From a gamma proteobacterium SCGC AAA007-O20 (GTDB taxonomy: Bacteria > Pseudomonadota > Gammaproteobacteria > PS1 > Pseudothioglobaceae), in the NCBI GenBank assembly GCA_000213395.2, contig AFHY01000002.1, forward strand, positions 1 through 38,433: a stretch of 38,433 bases of DNA. The letters run 5' to 3'. The notes under the pieces are model-generated. The model had not been told where the DNA came from, did not search any database, and saw only the letters and a list, made by a program, of their open reading frames with translations. The position numbers and the translations under genes are program-made. Below are positions 22,995-33,425 of the stretch, piece after piece. Position 1 is the first letter of the stretch. Every line of letters begins with the position of its first letter.

Positions 22995-25507
22995 AGCCAC
23001 CAACAATTTATCGAAAAGATTATAAACCAAGTTCTCACCTGATAAAAACAACTGAGCTTGAATTTGAACTGAAAGACGATGAAACAATTGTCTCTTCTCG
23101 AATTTCTTTTTATAAAAATCCTAAGGTTAGTAAGTCACCAAAAGAACTTTTTCTAAACGGCGACTCTCTAGAATTGCTATCGATAAAGATTGACGAAAAA
23201 GAAGGGAATTATGAATTGAAAGATGATGGTTTGTTGCTTATTAGTCCACCTGAAAGTTTCATTTTAGAAACAGTAGTTCGTATTCATCCAGAAAGCAAAA
23301 CTAATTTAAATGGTCTTTACCAGTCGAGTGGTAATTTCTGCACTCAGTGCGAAGCGACTGGTTTTAGACAAATAACTTACTATCTCGATAGGCCAGATAT
23401 TCTAAGTGTTTTTACTACTAAAATCAAAGCAAACAGGGATCATTACCCGGTACTACTCAGTAACGGAAATCTGATTGATGATTCTAGTTCTCATGCTATC
23501 TGGCATGACCCAGCACCAAAGCCTTGCTACCTGTTCGCTTTGGTTGCCGGCAAATTAGATTGCCTGCAGGACAAATACACAACAGCAACAGGCAGGGAGG
23601 TTGACCTGAGGCTCTATGTCGAACCCCACAACATGCACAAAACTGATTTTGCGATGGCGTCACTTAAAAAAGCCTTTGCCTGGGAAGAGGAGAGATTTAA
23701 CCTTAGCTATGATTTAGATATTTACATGATCGTTGCAGTGGATGATTTTAATATGGGCGCTATGGAAAATAAGGGGCTAAATATCTTTAATTCTGATTGC
23801 GTTTTAGCCAACCAAGAGACAACTGTAGATGAAGGTTTTATTAGAATTGAGTCAATTATTGGTCACGAGTATTTTCATAACTGGACAGGTAACCGTGTCA
23901 CTTGCCGTGACTGGTTTCAGTTAAGCTTAAAGGAGGGCTTGACAGTGTTCAGAGACCAAGAGTTTTCTGCTGATCTTCGTTCACGAGCCATACAACGAAT
24001 CACAGATGTGGTTGCATTAAAAACACGCCAGTTTGCGGAGGATTCGGGTCCCATGGCTCATCCTGTAAGGCCAGAATCCTATATTTCAATGGATAACTTT
24101 TATACTGCGACCGTTTACGAAAAGGGTGCTGAGGTGATCCGTATGATCCACACCATCCTTGGAGAAGAGGGATTCCAAAAAGGGATGCAGCTATATTTTC
24201 AGCGCCACGACGGTGATGCAGTCACCATCGATGACTTTGTGGCGAGCATGGCGGACGCGAATGACTTCAATTTTGACCCATTCATGTCTTGGTATAGTAA
24301 ATCAGGAACACCTGAAGTTGAAGTTGTTGATGAGTATGATTCAGACTCGAAAATTTATCGAGCTACCTTTACCCAAAAAAATCAACAAGACCCTTTCGTT
24401 ATGCCTAATGCTTTTGGCTTATTAGATGATAACGGGAACGAAGTTGCATCAGGCATGGTTCTTATTGATGAGTTGGAAAAGACTATTGAATTTAGTGACA
24501 TAAAGAGCAAGCCAACACCTTCTTGGTTTAGAGGTTTCTCTGCTCCCATCAAGTTTAATTCTAATCTTTCAGTTAGCGATAAACTTTATTTATGTGCTAA
24601 TGATACTGACCCTTATAATCGTTGGGACAATGTTCAAGAACTATGGTTGGATTATATTTTGACGCCAGAAAAGATTGATCAAAAAGACCTCTTTGAAATG
24701 CTAAAAAAACTCCTCCAAAAGGATTCTGATTTGGCCTTACTTTCCGAGATGATGACATTGCCTTCAGAACGCATCATTCACCAAAGGGTTGGAAAAATTA
24801 ATGTAGCCGAGGTCAATCAGAAACGTGAGAATGCTAACTTCTGCGTTATTAGGTATTTAGAAGAGTTTTTACTTAGCAAATACAAAAAATTGAATAACAA
24901 TAAGGCTTTTGATTTGTCTACCCAATCAATCGGTGAGCGCGCTTTAAAAAATAGATGTTTGTCTTATTTGGTGAAAAGCGGTGAATATGAATTGGCTTAT
25001 AAACAGTTCAATCATGCCAAATGTATGAGCGATCAATTGTCATCTTTTCAGATGCTTGTGGAAAATCATAATCCTTACCAGAAGGAAGTGATAGAGCGTT
25101 TTTATCAACTTCATCGTGATGACGTCCAAGTGATGGACAGATGGTTTAGTGTGCAGAGCATATCACCTAGCATTTCTGTAGCAGGAATTAGAGAGCTCAT
25201 GAGTCATAAACTATTCACAATGAAAAATCCAAACAGGATACGCTCAGTGTTCGGTGCATTTACCCAAAATCACATCCAGTTCCATTGCCAAGAAGGTTAT
25301 CAGTTGATGACTGAAGTGATTATCAAATTGGATGCATTGAATCCACAAATTGCAGCAAGATTTGCAAGTGTCTTTAATCACTGGAGGCGATTTACGCCTC
25401 ACTACTCTAAACTACAAGAGATTGAACTTAAAACCATCAGCGAAGTCGATAACCTGTCAAATGATGTCTATGAAATTGTTCACATTGCACTAGAAGGTAA
25501 GACTTGA
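22991..25507 (+). CDS. pepN: Aminopeptidase N, non-ATG start
   Basis: M1-family zinc aminopeptidase of the proteobacterial PepN type, cytosolic, removing N-terminal residues from peptides. About 838 residues from the TTG at 22991. The GAMEN substrate motif is at 256-260, the zinc site HEYFH at 292-296 and the third ligand Glu315 in LSLKEG, all close to E. coli numbering; the C-terminal helical domain is complete. No ATG or GTG exists where the protein homology begins (KPPTIYRKDYKPSSH). Candidates are this TTG, which overlaps the uppP stop as TTGA, and an ATT at 22982 placed 7 bases after AGGAG (22970-22974). The reading frame stays open further upstream inside uppP, but that part is not PepN-like. 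The gene ends overlapping pncC by one base. Confidence 0.94.
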   Translation: MKPPTIYRKDYKPSSHLIKTTELEFELKDDETIVSSRISFYKNPKVSKSPKELFLNGDSLELLSIKIDEKEGNYELKDDGLLLISPPESFILETVVRIHPESKTNLNGLYQSSGNFCTQCEATGFRQITYYLDRPDILSVFTTKIKANRDHYPVLLSNGNLIDDSSSHAIWHDPAPKPCYLFALVAGKLDCLQDKYTTATGREVDLRLYVEPHNMHKTDFAMASLKKAFAWEEERFNLSYDLDIYMIVAVDDFNMGAMENKGLNIFNSDCVLANQETTVDEGFIRIESIIGHEYFHNWTGNRVTCRDWFQLSLKEGLTVFRDQEFSADLRSRAIQRITDVVALKTRQFAEDSGPMAHPVRPESYISMDNFYTATVYEKGAEVIRMIHTILGEEGFQKGMQLYFQRHDGDAVTIDDFVASMADANDFNFDPFMSWYSKSGTPEVEVVDEYDSDSKIYRATFTQKNQQDPFVMPNAFGLLDDNGNEVASGMVLIDELEKTIEFSDIKSKPTPSWFRGFSAPIKFNSNLSVSDKLYLCANDTDPYNRWDNVQELWLDYILTPEKIDQKDLFEMLKKLLQKDSDLALLSEMMTLPSERIIHQRVGKINVAEVNQKRENANFCVIRYLEEFLLSKYKKLNNNKAFDLSTQSIGERALKNRCLSYLVKSGEYELAYKQFNHAKCMSDQLSSFQMLVENHNPYQKEVIERFYQLHRDDVQVMDRWFSVQSISPSISVAGIRELMSHKLFTMKNPNRIRSVFGAFTQNHIQFHCQEGYQLMTEVIIKLDALNPQIAARFASVFNHWRRFTPHYSKLQEIELKTISEVDNLSNDVYEIVHIALEGKT

Positions 25508-25977
25508 TGTTGTTAAATGAAGCACAAGTATTATCAAAACTATTAATATCAAATGACTTGACTATATCTGTGGCTGAGTCTTGTACTGGTGGTTCTCTCT
25601 CTAGAGCCCTTACTAGCATACCTGGCGCCTCCTCTTATTTTGATTGCGGCTATATAACTTATAGCAATAAATCAAAGACTGAGATGCTTGGCGTCGATAT
25701 TCAAACAATTAAAACTTATGGCGCTGTCAGTGAAGAGGTTGTTCTCGAAATGGTTATTGGTGTGACCACAAAATCTCATAGCGATGTTGCAATATCAATT
25801 ACTGGAGTCGCAGGACCAACTGGTGGGACACCTGAAAAACCTGTGGGTATGGTATGTTTTGGCTTTTCCTATGACGATAAAACGAGTACAAGTACACAAC
25901 TATTTTCTGGCGATAGAGCAAGCATTGTTTCTCAGAGCGTTTCGTATGCTTTGAAGCAACTCTCTTTTAGGTTTTGA
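25507..25977 (+). CDS. pncC: Nicotinamide-nucleotide amidase (CinA C-terminal domain)
   Basis: 156 residues; single-domain CinA C-terminal family, deamidating NMN to nicotinate mononucleotide in NAD recycling. Signatures are ISVAESCTGGSLS near residues 19-32, DCGYITYSNKSK, the GAVS motif and TGVAGPTGGTPEKPVG near 98-113. The N-terminal molybdopterin-like domain of full CinA is absent, as in stand-alone PncC proteins, so the gene is not truncated. The ATG at 25507 overlaps the pepN stop (TGATG), and its own stop overlaps dusA the same way, implying translational coupling across pepN-pncC-dusA. Confidence 0.95.
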   Translation: MLLNEAQVLSKLLISNDLTISVAESCTGGSLSRALTSIPGASSYFDCGYITYSNKSKTEMLGVDIQTIKTYGAVSEEVVLEMVIGVTTKSHSDVAISITGVAGPTGGTPEKPVGMVCFGFSYDDKTSTSTQLFSGDRASIVSQSVSYALKQLSFRF

Positions 25978-26930
25978 TGGACCCTTATACAGTCTCAGTT
26001 GCACCAATGATGGATTGGACTGACAAGCATTGCCGTTATTTTTTTCGCTTGCTTAGCACCTGTACGCAACTCTATACCGAGATGATTACCTCAAAGGCTA
26101 TCTTGAGAGGCGACAAGAATCGATTACTAGACTATAACTCTATGGAACACCCATTGATTCTTCAGTTGGGAGGGTCTGATCAAAAAGAAATGGCCCAGTG
26201 TTCTCAGATCGCAAAACAGTGGGGTTATGATGAGGTTAACATAAACGTCGGTTGTCCATCTGACCGAGTGCTTTCAGGTAGCTTTGGTGCTTGTCTAATG
26301 AAAGAGCCCGACTTGGTGGCATCTTGTGTTGAAAGTATGATAGATGCCAGTGACATACCGGTTAGTGTTAAAAGTAGAATTGGAATCGACGATATGGAGA
26401 CTTATGATCAGCTCAGTGACTTTGTATCCCGTATTCATGAAAAGGGTTGTCAACACTTCATCATACATGCTCGTAAGGCTTGGCTTCAGGGTTTAAGTCC
26501 TAAAGAAAACCGCACCATACCGCCTTTAAACTATCCCTGGGTATATCAACTCAAGAAGGACTTTCCTCAACTCAAGATAACCTTGAATGGAGGCATTACT
26601 GAATGTAATGAAGTTGTTGAACATCTCGGTCATGTTGATGGTGTGATGCTGGGAAGGGCAATTTATCATCAACCATATCTGTTGGCAGATATTGACAGTA
26701 GAGTTTTTGGCAAAAAAGGCATTTCTAGAACTCGAGATCAAGTTCTCATCGATTATATGAGTTATATTAAACAGCAACTCAAAGAGGGTGTACCAATCAG
26801 AGCAATGACTCGCCATATATTGGGCCTATATCATGGTCAAAATAATGCAAATTTTTTTCGTCGTTTGTTGAGTGGAAAGACGGTCGAATTAGGTCACCTG
26901 GATGAGTGGTTGGAATTTATAAAAAAATAG
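25977..26930 (+). CDS. dusA: tRNA-dihydrouridine(20/20a) synthase
   Basis: FMN-dependent reductase that makes dihydrouridine in the D loop of tRNAs. 317 residues. The N-terminal VAPMMDWTDKHCRYFFRLL, LYTEMITSKAILRG and QLGGSD, then the catalytic Cys in NVGCPSDRV and the HARKAWLQGLSPKENR segment, are DusA-specific; a TLNGGI phosphate motif and GVMLGRAIYHQPYL complete the barrel. A small helical tRNA-binding C terminus follows (ITRHILGLYHGQ-like). The ATG at 25977 overlaps the pncC stop; a TTG three bases earlier is not needed. Both tRNAs in this window have the D-loop GG and T residues that such enzymes act on. Confidence 0.96.
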   Translation: MDPYTVSVAPMMDWTDKHCRYFFRLLSTCTQLYTEMITSKAILRGDKNRLLDYNSMEHPLILQLGGSDQKEMAQCSQIAKQWGYDEVNINVGCPSDRVLSGSFGACLMKEPDLVASCVESMIDASDIPVSVKSRIGIDDMETYDQLSDFVSRIHEKGCQHFIIHARKAWLQGLSPKENRTIPPLNYPWVYQLKKDFPQLKITLNGGITECNEVVEHLGHVDGVMLGRAIYHQPYLLADIDSRVFGKKGISRTRDQVLIDYMSYIKQQLKEGVPIRAMTRHILGLYHGQNNANFFRRLLSGKTVELGHLDEWLEFIKK

Positions 26931-27003
26931 ATGAACAGTGTTTGGATGGTCTTAATAGTTTGGTAAAATTCCGTTACAAATATTTATCTTTTATTAACTA
27001 ATT

Positions 27004-28227
27004 ATGGCTGGCAGAAACGATTACATAGCGAGTATTGATATCGGGACAGACAAGATTGCTGTTTTAGTTGCTGAAAAAGAAGGGGAAAAGTTGCACATTA
27101 TTGGAAACAATATTTTTCCTTCTGATGGAGTCAGAAAAGGCTCAATTTCTGCAATCGACCCTCTTTCTCATGCAATTTCAAAGATAGTAGATCAAACTCA
27201 AAAAAGTTTTGATTTAGATATAGCATTGGTTCGTGTCAATCTCTCAGACACACACCTTACCTGTATTGATGGGTATGGAAAAGTTCCAATTCGTGAGGTT
27301 GTTACTTCGGATGATATCGATAAAGTTCTTGAGACTGCAAGTGCAATACCCACTCCTACGAATAAGGAAAAACTACATACTATTAAGAAGAAATTTATCA
27401 TCGATGAAGATCATATTGTTGACAACCCTGAGGGTATGGAGGCTGAAGTTCTTGAATCCAAAGTGCACATTGTGACTGTTTCAAGTGTGAGTATGAGAAA
27501 CATTGAAAACTGTTTAAAGAAGTGTGACTTAATGGTAGATGACATTGTTCTTGACCCGATTGCAAATTCTGAAGCGATACTAACTCAAGAAGAGAAAGAT
27601 GGTGGTGTTTGCTTGATTGATTTTGGGGCTGGCGTTACTAGCTACTCTGTTTTTCAGGAGGAGGGTATTGTTCGTAGTGGTGTCATTTCAAAGGGCGGAG
27701 ATGATATTACCCAGGAGATCGCGTTTGCTTTTGACACTTCTTTAGAGGAGGCGAAAAGACTGAAAGAGGATTATGGCTGTGCTAAATCATCGGCCATCAG
27801 GGATGAACAGTTTATTGAATTTGAGCAGGCAGCCAATAAGGATTCTCATTATCTGTCAAGTCTTCAATTATCAGAAGTCATTGAAGAAGCTTATATTGAT
27901 ATATTATCGACATTGAAAAATGAACTAAGGCATCCAGACAATTTAGAGGCAAACGTCAAGTCGGGTTTTGTTTTGTGTGGTGGCGGTGCGCAGGCTTTGG
28001 GATGTGAAGAACTGGTGAGAGAATTTTTCACCCGACGAGTTAAAATAGGGGTCGTTCAACGTGATCGGATTTCAGGTCTAGAAGTGATCCTAATGGATTA
28101 TCGATATACGGGTTCGATTGGACTTTTGTTATATCAGAAAGATCTACCACAAGTGGATTTAATGATGTCAAGAGGAAGGAATGGCGTTATAGAGAAAATA
28201 AAAGAGGCAATAACAGGGAACTTCTAA
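27004..28227 (+). CDS. ftsA: Cell division protein FtsA
   Basis: Actin-like ATPase that tethers the FtsZ ring to the inner membrane and recruits late divisome proteins. 407 residues. The phosphate-1 motif SIDIGTDKIAVLVAE is near 10-24, the 1C domain runs to about 170, phosphate-2 is VCLIDFGAGVTSYSVF near 201-216, and the adenosine motif is VLCGGGAQALG near 322-332. The C-terminal amphipathic membrane helix (GVIEKIKEAITGNF) is intact. It lacks its usual neighbours: upstream is dusA, not ftsQ, and downstream, 3 bases after the stop, is lpxC instead of ftsZ. The ATG follows a 74-bp gap that must hold a promoter; I see no clear -35/-10 pair. Confidence 0.95.
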   Translation: MAGRNDYIASIDIGTDKIAVLVAEKEGEKLHIIGNNIFPSDGVRKGSISAIDPLSHAISKIVDQTQKSFDLDIALVRVNLSDTHLTCIDGYGKVPIREVVTSDDIDKVLETASAIPTPTNKEKLHTIKKKFIIDEDHIVDNPEGMEAEVLESKVHIVTVSSVSMRNIENCLKKCDLMVDDIVLDPIANSEAILTQEEKDGGVCLIDFGAGVTSYSVFQEEGIVRSGVISKGGDDITQEIAFAFDTSLEEAKRLKEDYGCAKSSAIRDEQFIEFEQAANKDSHYLSSLQLSEVIEEAYIDILSTLKNELRHPDNLEANVKSGFVLCGGGAQALGCEELVREFFTRRVKIGVVQRDRISGLEVILMDYRYTGSIGLLLYQKDLPQVDLMMSRGRNGVIEKIKEAITGNF

Positions 28228-28230
28228 TTT

Positions 28231-29142
28231 ATGGTAAAGCAAAGAACAATTAAGAAAACTGTAAAAGCTCGTGGCGTTGGTATCCACAGTGGTAAGCTCG
28301 TGAATATGACATTGATTCCTGCTGAGTCTGACCATGGAGTTGTTTTTAAGAGACTAGATGTGGGTGGTAGGCAAGTTCATGCTCATAGTGCATTTGTTAA
28401 CGAGGTAGTATTGTCAACTGGGCTTGAAAGTCAGGGCGTTAAGGTTTCCACTATAGAGCATTTAATGTCTGCTCTTTCTGCACTCGGTGTCGACAATGTT
28501 TTGGTGGAATTAGACTCATTTGAGGTGCCAATCATGGATGGTTCTTCGGCACCTTTTATTTTTTTAGTTCAGTCAGCCGGAATAGAAGAGCAGGATGCAC
28601 CAAAACGATTCATTGTAATCAAGGATACAATTAGGGTTGAAAACGGCGAATCATGGGCACAGGTTTCGCCACACAATGGATTCAAAGTTACATTAGAAAT
28701 TGACTTTGAACACAAAAAAATTAAAGAGAGTGGTCAGAAATTGACAATTGATTTTTCTGAACAGTCCTACTTAAAAGAAATCTCTCGTGCACGAACTTTT
28801 GGCTATGAAAGAGATGTTGAGGCACTTCAAGCTGGTGGGCTTGCATTAGGCGCTAGTATTGACAATGCAATAGCTCTATCAGATGATGATATTCTTAATG
28901 AAGATGGAATGCGATACCATAATGAATTTGTAAAACACAAAATATTAGATATCGTCGGCGACCTTTTTCTATTAGGCGGTAACGTAATTGGACACTATGA
29001 GGGCTACAAGACTGGTCACATGCTTAATGATCAATTACTTTCCGCGATACTTTCTCAACCTCAAGCATTCAGTATTGAAACTTTTGAAGAGCTTGAATCT
29101 CCGATACATTATTATTCAGAAGATTGGCAAAATAAACTCTAG
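28231..29142 (+). CDS. lpxC: UDP-3-O-acyl-N-acetylglucosamine deacetylase
   Basis: Zinc amidase that performs the first committed step of lipid A synthesis in the cytosol. 303 residues, full length. Zinc ligands His77 ([10 protein letters not shown]), His236 and Asp240 ([12 protein letters not shown]), catalytic Glu76 and the general-acid His263 (TGHML) are all present, as are GVGIHSGK at the N terminus and [10 protein letters not shown]. The close 3-base gap to ftsA implies coupled translation. The presence of LpxC shows an LPS-containing outer membrane. In many gammaproteobacteria this gene ends the dcw cluster after ftsZ, which is missing here. Confidence 0.97.
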   Translation: MVKQRTIKKTVKARGVGIHSGKLVNMTLIPAESDHGVVFKRLDVGGRQVHAHSAFVNEVVLSTGLESQGVKVSTIEHLMSALSALGVDNVLVELDSFEVPIMDGSSAPFIFLVQSAGIEEQDAPKRFIVIKDTIRVENGESWAQVSPHNGFKVTLEIDFEHKKIKESGQKLTIDFSEQSYLKEISRARTFGYERDVEALQAGGLALGASIDNAIALSDDDILNEDGMRYHNEFVKHKILDIVGDLFLLGGNVIGHYEGYKTGHMLNDQLLSAILSQPQAFSIETFEELESPIHYYSEDWQNKL

Positions 29143-29228
29143 TAGAGCTCTCGTACAGGTGATTATTTGTCAACTTTGAACGTCCTGATTTTCCTACTTT
29201 ATAGGCTAAAACACTTGATAACGAAGAG

Positions 29229-29257
29229 TTTCTAGTTTTTAAATCTTTGGGTATAAT
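29229..29257 (+). promoter_or_regulatory. Probable promoter of the ilvB operon
   Basis: A perfect -10 TATAAT at 29252-29257 sits about 30 bases before the ilvB ATG, with a poor -35 (TTTCTA, 29229-29234) 17 bases upstream. The resulting leader would be too short to hold a leader peptide, so ilvB itself shows no attenuation of the kind seen at leuA. The 144-bp gap after lpxC holds no other recognisable element. Confidence 0.45.
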
Positions 29258-29286
29258 CGGTACCTTTTAAATTATTGTGATTAGCC

Positions 29287-31020
29287 ATGAAATTGAATGG
29301 TGCTGAGATACTAATAAATTGCCTAAAGAAGGAAGGTGTTAAACATATCTTTGGATACCCGGGCGGTGCAGTTTTGCATATTTATGATGCCCTAGATTCA
29401 CAGGAGGATATTACTCATATTTTGGTTAGACATGAACAAGGCGCCGCCCATGCAGCAGATGGCTATGCAAGGACAAGTGGCAAGCCGGGAGTTGTTTTAG
29501 TGACATCTGGACCAGGAATTACCAACGCCGTTACAGGTATTGCAACTGCTAATATGGACTCTATCCCTATGGTAGTTATCTCTGGCCAGGTACCTTCTCC
29601 ATTAATTGGTAACGACGCCTTCCAAGAGGTTGATGCTGTTGGTATAACGCGCTCCTGTGTTAAGCACAACTTTCTTATTAAGGACATTAGTGAAGTTGCA
29701 ATCACTGTCAAAAAGGCATTTCACATTGCAACCACTGGTAGACCAGGACCAGTTGTAATTGATATCCCAAAGGATGTAACAATTAATCAAATGGAATTAG
29801 AAGAATACCCTGAGACGATCAAGATGAGGTCCTATAAACCTACAACTAAAGCAAGTAATCGTCAAATTAAAAAGGCGGCGGAGCTGATTGCAAACTCGCA
29901 GAGACCAATCCTTTATTCAGGAGGTGGTAGTGTTATAGGTAATGCTTCCAAAGAATTGAGAGAATTTACGCGGTTACTTGGGTTTCCTATTACACAAACA
30001 TTGATGGGTTTAGGAGCCTATCCAGGTACTGATCAATTATCGATTGGAATGTTGGGTATGCATGGCACCTATGAAGCTAATATGGCAATGCATGATTCTG
30101 ATTGCGTAGTCGCTATTGGTGCTCGCTTTGATGACAGAATTACTGGGAATCTGGAAAAATTTTGCCCCTCTGCTAAATTTATCCATATTGATATTGACCC
30201 TTCTCAAATTTCAAAAAATGTTGTTGCTGATATTCCGATTGTTGGTCAAACAAAACAGGTATTGCAGGCTCTTATTGAAGAACTAAAAGATGCAAAGCTT
30301 GTAGATATCTCCAAGTGGTGGTCACAAATCAATACTTGGCGAGGAGTTGACTCTTTAGCTTATAAAAAGAAATCAGGAGTTATTAAGCCCCAAACAGTGA
30401 TTGAGATGCTTTATGAGGTCACTAAGGGTGAAGCTATCGTGACATCAGATGTTGGTCAACATCAGATGTGGGCTGCTCAATATTACTTGTTTGATGAACC
30501 TCGTCGTTGGATTAATTCTGGTGGTCTCGGCACAATGGGTTTTGGTTTACCGGCTGCAATGGGAGCTAAAATAGCAATGCCTGATAGGGATGTTGTCTGT
30601 GTGACTGGAGAAGGTAGTATTCAAATGATGTTGCAAGAGCTTTCGACAATGTTGCAATACAACACTCCAGTTAAAATCGTGAACCTCAATAACCGTTATC
30701 TGGGCATGGTCAGGCAGTGGCAAGAGTTTTTCTACGAAAAGCGCTACGCTATGTCTTACATGGATGCTTTACCTGACTTTGTGAAGTTAGCAGAGAGTTA
30801 TGGGCATTTAGGTATTTTGGTTGAAAATGAAAAAGACTTAAAGCCTGCATTGATTGAAGCACTTAAGCAAAAAGATCGAACTGTTTTTGTAGATGTCATC
30901 ACTGATCCAAATGAAAATGTATTTCCAATGATCCCGGCAGGTGGTGCTCATTGCGACATGTTATTGTCAGGGCGAGATGAGATGGTCTCAAAAGATGAAA
31001 CAGATTTTAACGCGGTATAA
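29287..31020 (+). CDS. ilvB: Acetolactate synthase large subunit
   Basis: ThDP-, Mg- and FAD-dependent enzyme joining two pyruvates, or pyruvate and 2-oxobutyrate, in valine/leucine/isoleucine synthesis. 577 residues. The ThDP-activating Glu50 in VRHEQGAAHAADGYAR, the FAD/middle domain from about 190, and the cofactor motif GEGSIQMMLQELSTM with the NLNNRYLGMVRQWQ metal end near 440-480 are intact. The first residue pair of the ThDP motif is Gly-Glu rather than Gly-Asp, a variant I believe occurs in other proteobacterial enzymes. Followed after 3 bases by ilvH and then ilvC. Confidence 0.97.
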   Translation: MKLNGAEILINCLKKEGVKHIFGYPGGAVLHIYDALDSQEDITHILVRHEQGAAHAADGYARTSGKPGVVLVTSGPGITNAVTGIATANMDSIPMVVISGQVPSPLIGNDAFQEVDAVGITRSCVKHNFLIKDISEVAITVKKAFHIATTGRPGPVVIDIPKDVTINQMELEEYPETIKMRSYKPTTKASNRQIKKAAELIANSQRPILYSGGGSVIGNASKELREFTRLLGFPITQTLMGLGAYPGTDQLSIGMLGMHGTYEANMAMHDSDCVVAIGARFDDRITGNLEKFCPSAKFIHIDIDPSQISKNVVADIPIVGQTKQVLQALIEELKDAKLVDISKWWSQINTWRGVDSLAYKKKSGVIKPQTVIEMLYEVTKGEAIVTSDVGQHQMWAAQYYLFDEPRRWINSGGLGTMGFGLPAAMGAKIAMPDRDVVCVTGEGSIQMMLQELSTMLQYNTPVKIVNLNNRYLGMVRQWQEFFYEKRYAMSYMDALPDFVKLAESYGHLGILVENEKDLKPALIEALKQKDRTVFVDVITDPNENVFPMIPAGGAHCDMLLSGRDEMVSKDETDFNAV

Positions 31021-31023
31021 ATT

Positions 31024-31509
31024 ATGAGACATATTATTTCTGTAGTTATAGAAAATGAAACCGGCGCATTGTCTAGAGTTTCGGGTCTTTTTTCGCAGCG
31101 AGGTTTTAACATTGAATCCCTTACAGTTGCTCAGACAAACGATCCCAGTTTATCTCGGATGACGATCGTGAGCACCGGAAATGATCGGGTGTTAGAGCAA
31201 ATTGTTAAGCAGCTAAACAAGTTAATTGAGGTTGTAAAGGTTAGCGACCTAACCAGTCAAGACCATATTGAGCGTGACTTAATGTTAGTTAAAATATGTC
31301 CAACTAAAAAAGACAATTTTGACTTAAAACAGTTGGTCGATGTTTTTTCTTGCAAAATCGTTGATGTTACTGACAAAACTTACACCATCGAGATTTCTGG
31401 AAAGACTAAAAAACTTAACGCATTTCTAGATACGTTCGATCCGGCAAGCATTCTAGAAGTTTCAAGAACCGGAGTAACTGGAATTTCTAGGGGTAAAAAG
31501 TTAATTTAA
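31024..31509 (+). CDS. ilvH: Acetolactate synthase small (regulatory) subunit
   Basis: 161 residues. The N-terminal ACT domain (residues 1-75: MRHIISVVIENETGALSRVSG, then RGFNIESLTVAQT) binds valine for feedback inhibition, and the C-terminal domain (about 80-161) activates the large subunit. Length and the two-domain layout are those of IlvH/IlvN. The start is an ATG 3 bases after the ilvB stop, so the subunits are made together. ilvC follows after 15 bases. Confidence 0.96.
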   Translation: MRHIISVVIENETGALSRVSGLFSQRGFNIESLTVAQTNDPSLSRMTIVSTGNDRVLEQIVKQLNKLIEVVKVSDLTSQDHIERDLMLVKICPTKKDNFDLKQLVDVFSCKIVDVTDKTYTIEISGKTKKLNAFLDTFDPASILEVSRTGVTGISRGKKLI

Positions 31510-32529
<1,020 letters not shown>

Positions 32530-32567
32530 CTTGTTATTATGATCACAGCTTAATTCCATAATTAATT

Positions 32568-33329
32568 GTGAATGAAAAAATAAAAATCAAAAGAGGTATC
32601 TATTTGCTGCCAAGCATTATTACTACTTTTGCTTTGTTTGCCGGTTTTTATTCCATTGTTGCCTCTATTAATGGTAACTTTACTCTAGCAGCCATTTCCA
32701 TAGTGGTGGCTATGTTATGGGACACCCTAGATGGCCGAGTTGCTCGATTAACAAATACTCAAAGTGCTTTTGGTGCAGAGTATGACTCGCTCTCAGATTT
32801 AGTGTCATTTGGTGTAGCTCCTGCACTCCTTGTATATGAATGGTCTTCGCCTTCTTTAGGAAAGATTAGTTGGCTTGCTGCATTCATTTATTTAGCCTGT
32901 GCAGCTTTAAGGTTGGCAAGATTCAATGCCCAAGTTGGAGCTGCTGATAAGCGCTACTTCCAAGGCCTACCTTCTCCCGCCTCTGCAGGTGTAATCGCCA
33001 GCATGATATGGCTTAAATTTTGGACTGTCGAATATTTTGATATTGGTGACGTTTCTTCGAGCTATTACATTGGCGTTGCTATAACTATACTGTGTGGCCT
33101 ACTTATGGTGAGTAATGTACGTTACTTTAGTTTTAAGGAATTTAATTCAACAGATAAGGCGTCATTTAGGTTTCTTTTATTGACAGTCCTAAGTCTTATT
33201 GTGCTTCTCTATAAACCCAATATTGTCTTATTTACTGGCTTCTTTATCTATATGCTTTCTGGTCCCTTTATAACAATCTTTGGAATTTATAAAAGAAGAC
33301 AACAGAAAAAAAGGGGCAGAGCTAGTTGA
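32568..33329 (+). CDS. pssA: CDP-diacylglycerol-serine O-phosphatidyltransferase
   Basis: Makes phosphatidylserine, the precursor of phosphatidylethanolamine, at the inner membrane. 253 residues; the start is a GTG at 32568, giving MNEKIKIKRGIYLLPS. It belongs to the CDP-alcohol phosphatidyltransferase family, with the full metal signature D-x2-DG-x2-AR-x8-G-x3-D-x3-D (DTLDGRVARL... about 49-71) inside a bundle of about seven membrane helices and a basic C terminus (KRRQQKKRGR). It is the subclass II, membrane-integral type rather than the PLD-like E. coli enzyme. pssA between ilvC and leuA is a common proteobacterial order. Confidence 0.94.
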   Translation: MNEKIKIKRGIYLLPSIITTFALFAGFYSIVASINGNFTLAAISIVVAMLWDTLDGRVARLTNTQSAFGAEYDSLSDLVSFGVAPALLVYEWSSPSLGKISWLAAFIYLACAALRLARFNAQVGAADKRYFQGLPSPASAGVIASMIWLKFWTVEYFDIGDVSSSYYIGVAITILCGLLMVSNVRYFSFKEFNSTDKASFRFLLLTVLSLIVLLYKPNIVLFTGFFIYMLSGPFITIFGIYKRRQQKKRGRAS

Positions 33330-33336
33330 GTTCCTT

Positions 33337-33342
33337 TATAAT
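33337..33342 (+). promoter_or_regulatory. -10 element just upstream of the leu leader ORF
   Basis: A perfect TATAAT 8 bases after the pssA stop. Transcription would begin around 33349, which would put the leader ORF's ATG (33351) almost at the 5' end. No matching -35 is visible, so it may be weak or need an activator. If real, leuA is uncoupled from ilvBHC-pssA transcription. Confidence 0.45.
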
Positions 33343-33350
33343 CAGCGTCT

Positions 33351-33425
33351 ATGAGAACAAATACTAATTCGTTATTTTCTCTTTCATTGGACAACCTCCT
33401 TGCGTTGTTGCGATTATTGCCGTAA
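33351..33425 (+). CDS. leuL: Leucine-rich leader peptide of leuA
   Basis: A 24-codon ORF ending 78 bases before leuA. Nine of 24 residues are Leu and the last nine are LLALLRLLP, that is six Leu in eight codons before the final Pro. The codons used there include CTC, CTT, TTG and TTA. The TAA stop lies in the loop of a perfect 10-bp hairpin (33412-33421 with 33426-33435). This is the standard layout of an attenuation leader peptide sensing charged tRNA-Leu; it is not a homologue of the E. coli LeuL sequence. It has no visible Shine-Dalgarno and may be translated from a leaderless message. The position directly before leuA makes chance unlikely, but expression is unproven. Confidence 0.68.
   Translation: MRTNTNSLFSLSLDNLLALLRLLP

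Noticed and set aside
29142-29287. Leader peptide search upstream of ilvB
   Set aside because: No ORF rich in Ile, Val or Leu lies between the TATAAT and the ATG; the leader would be only about 25 bases.
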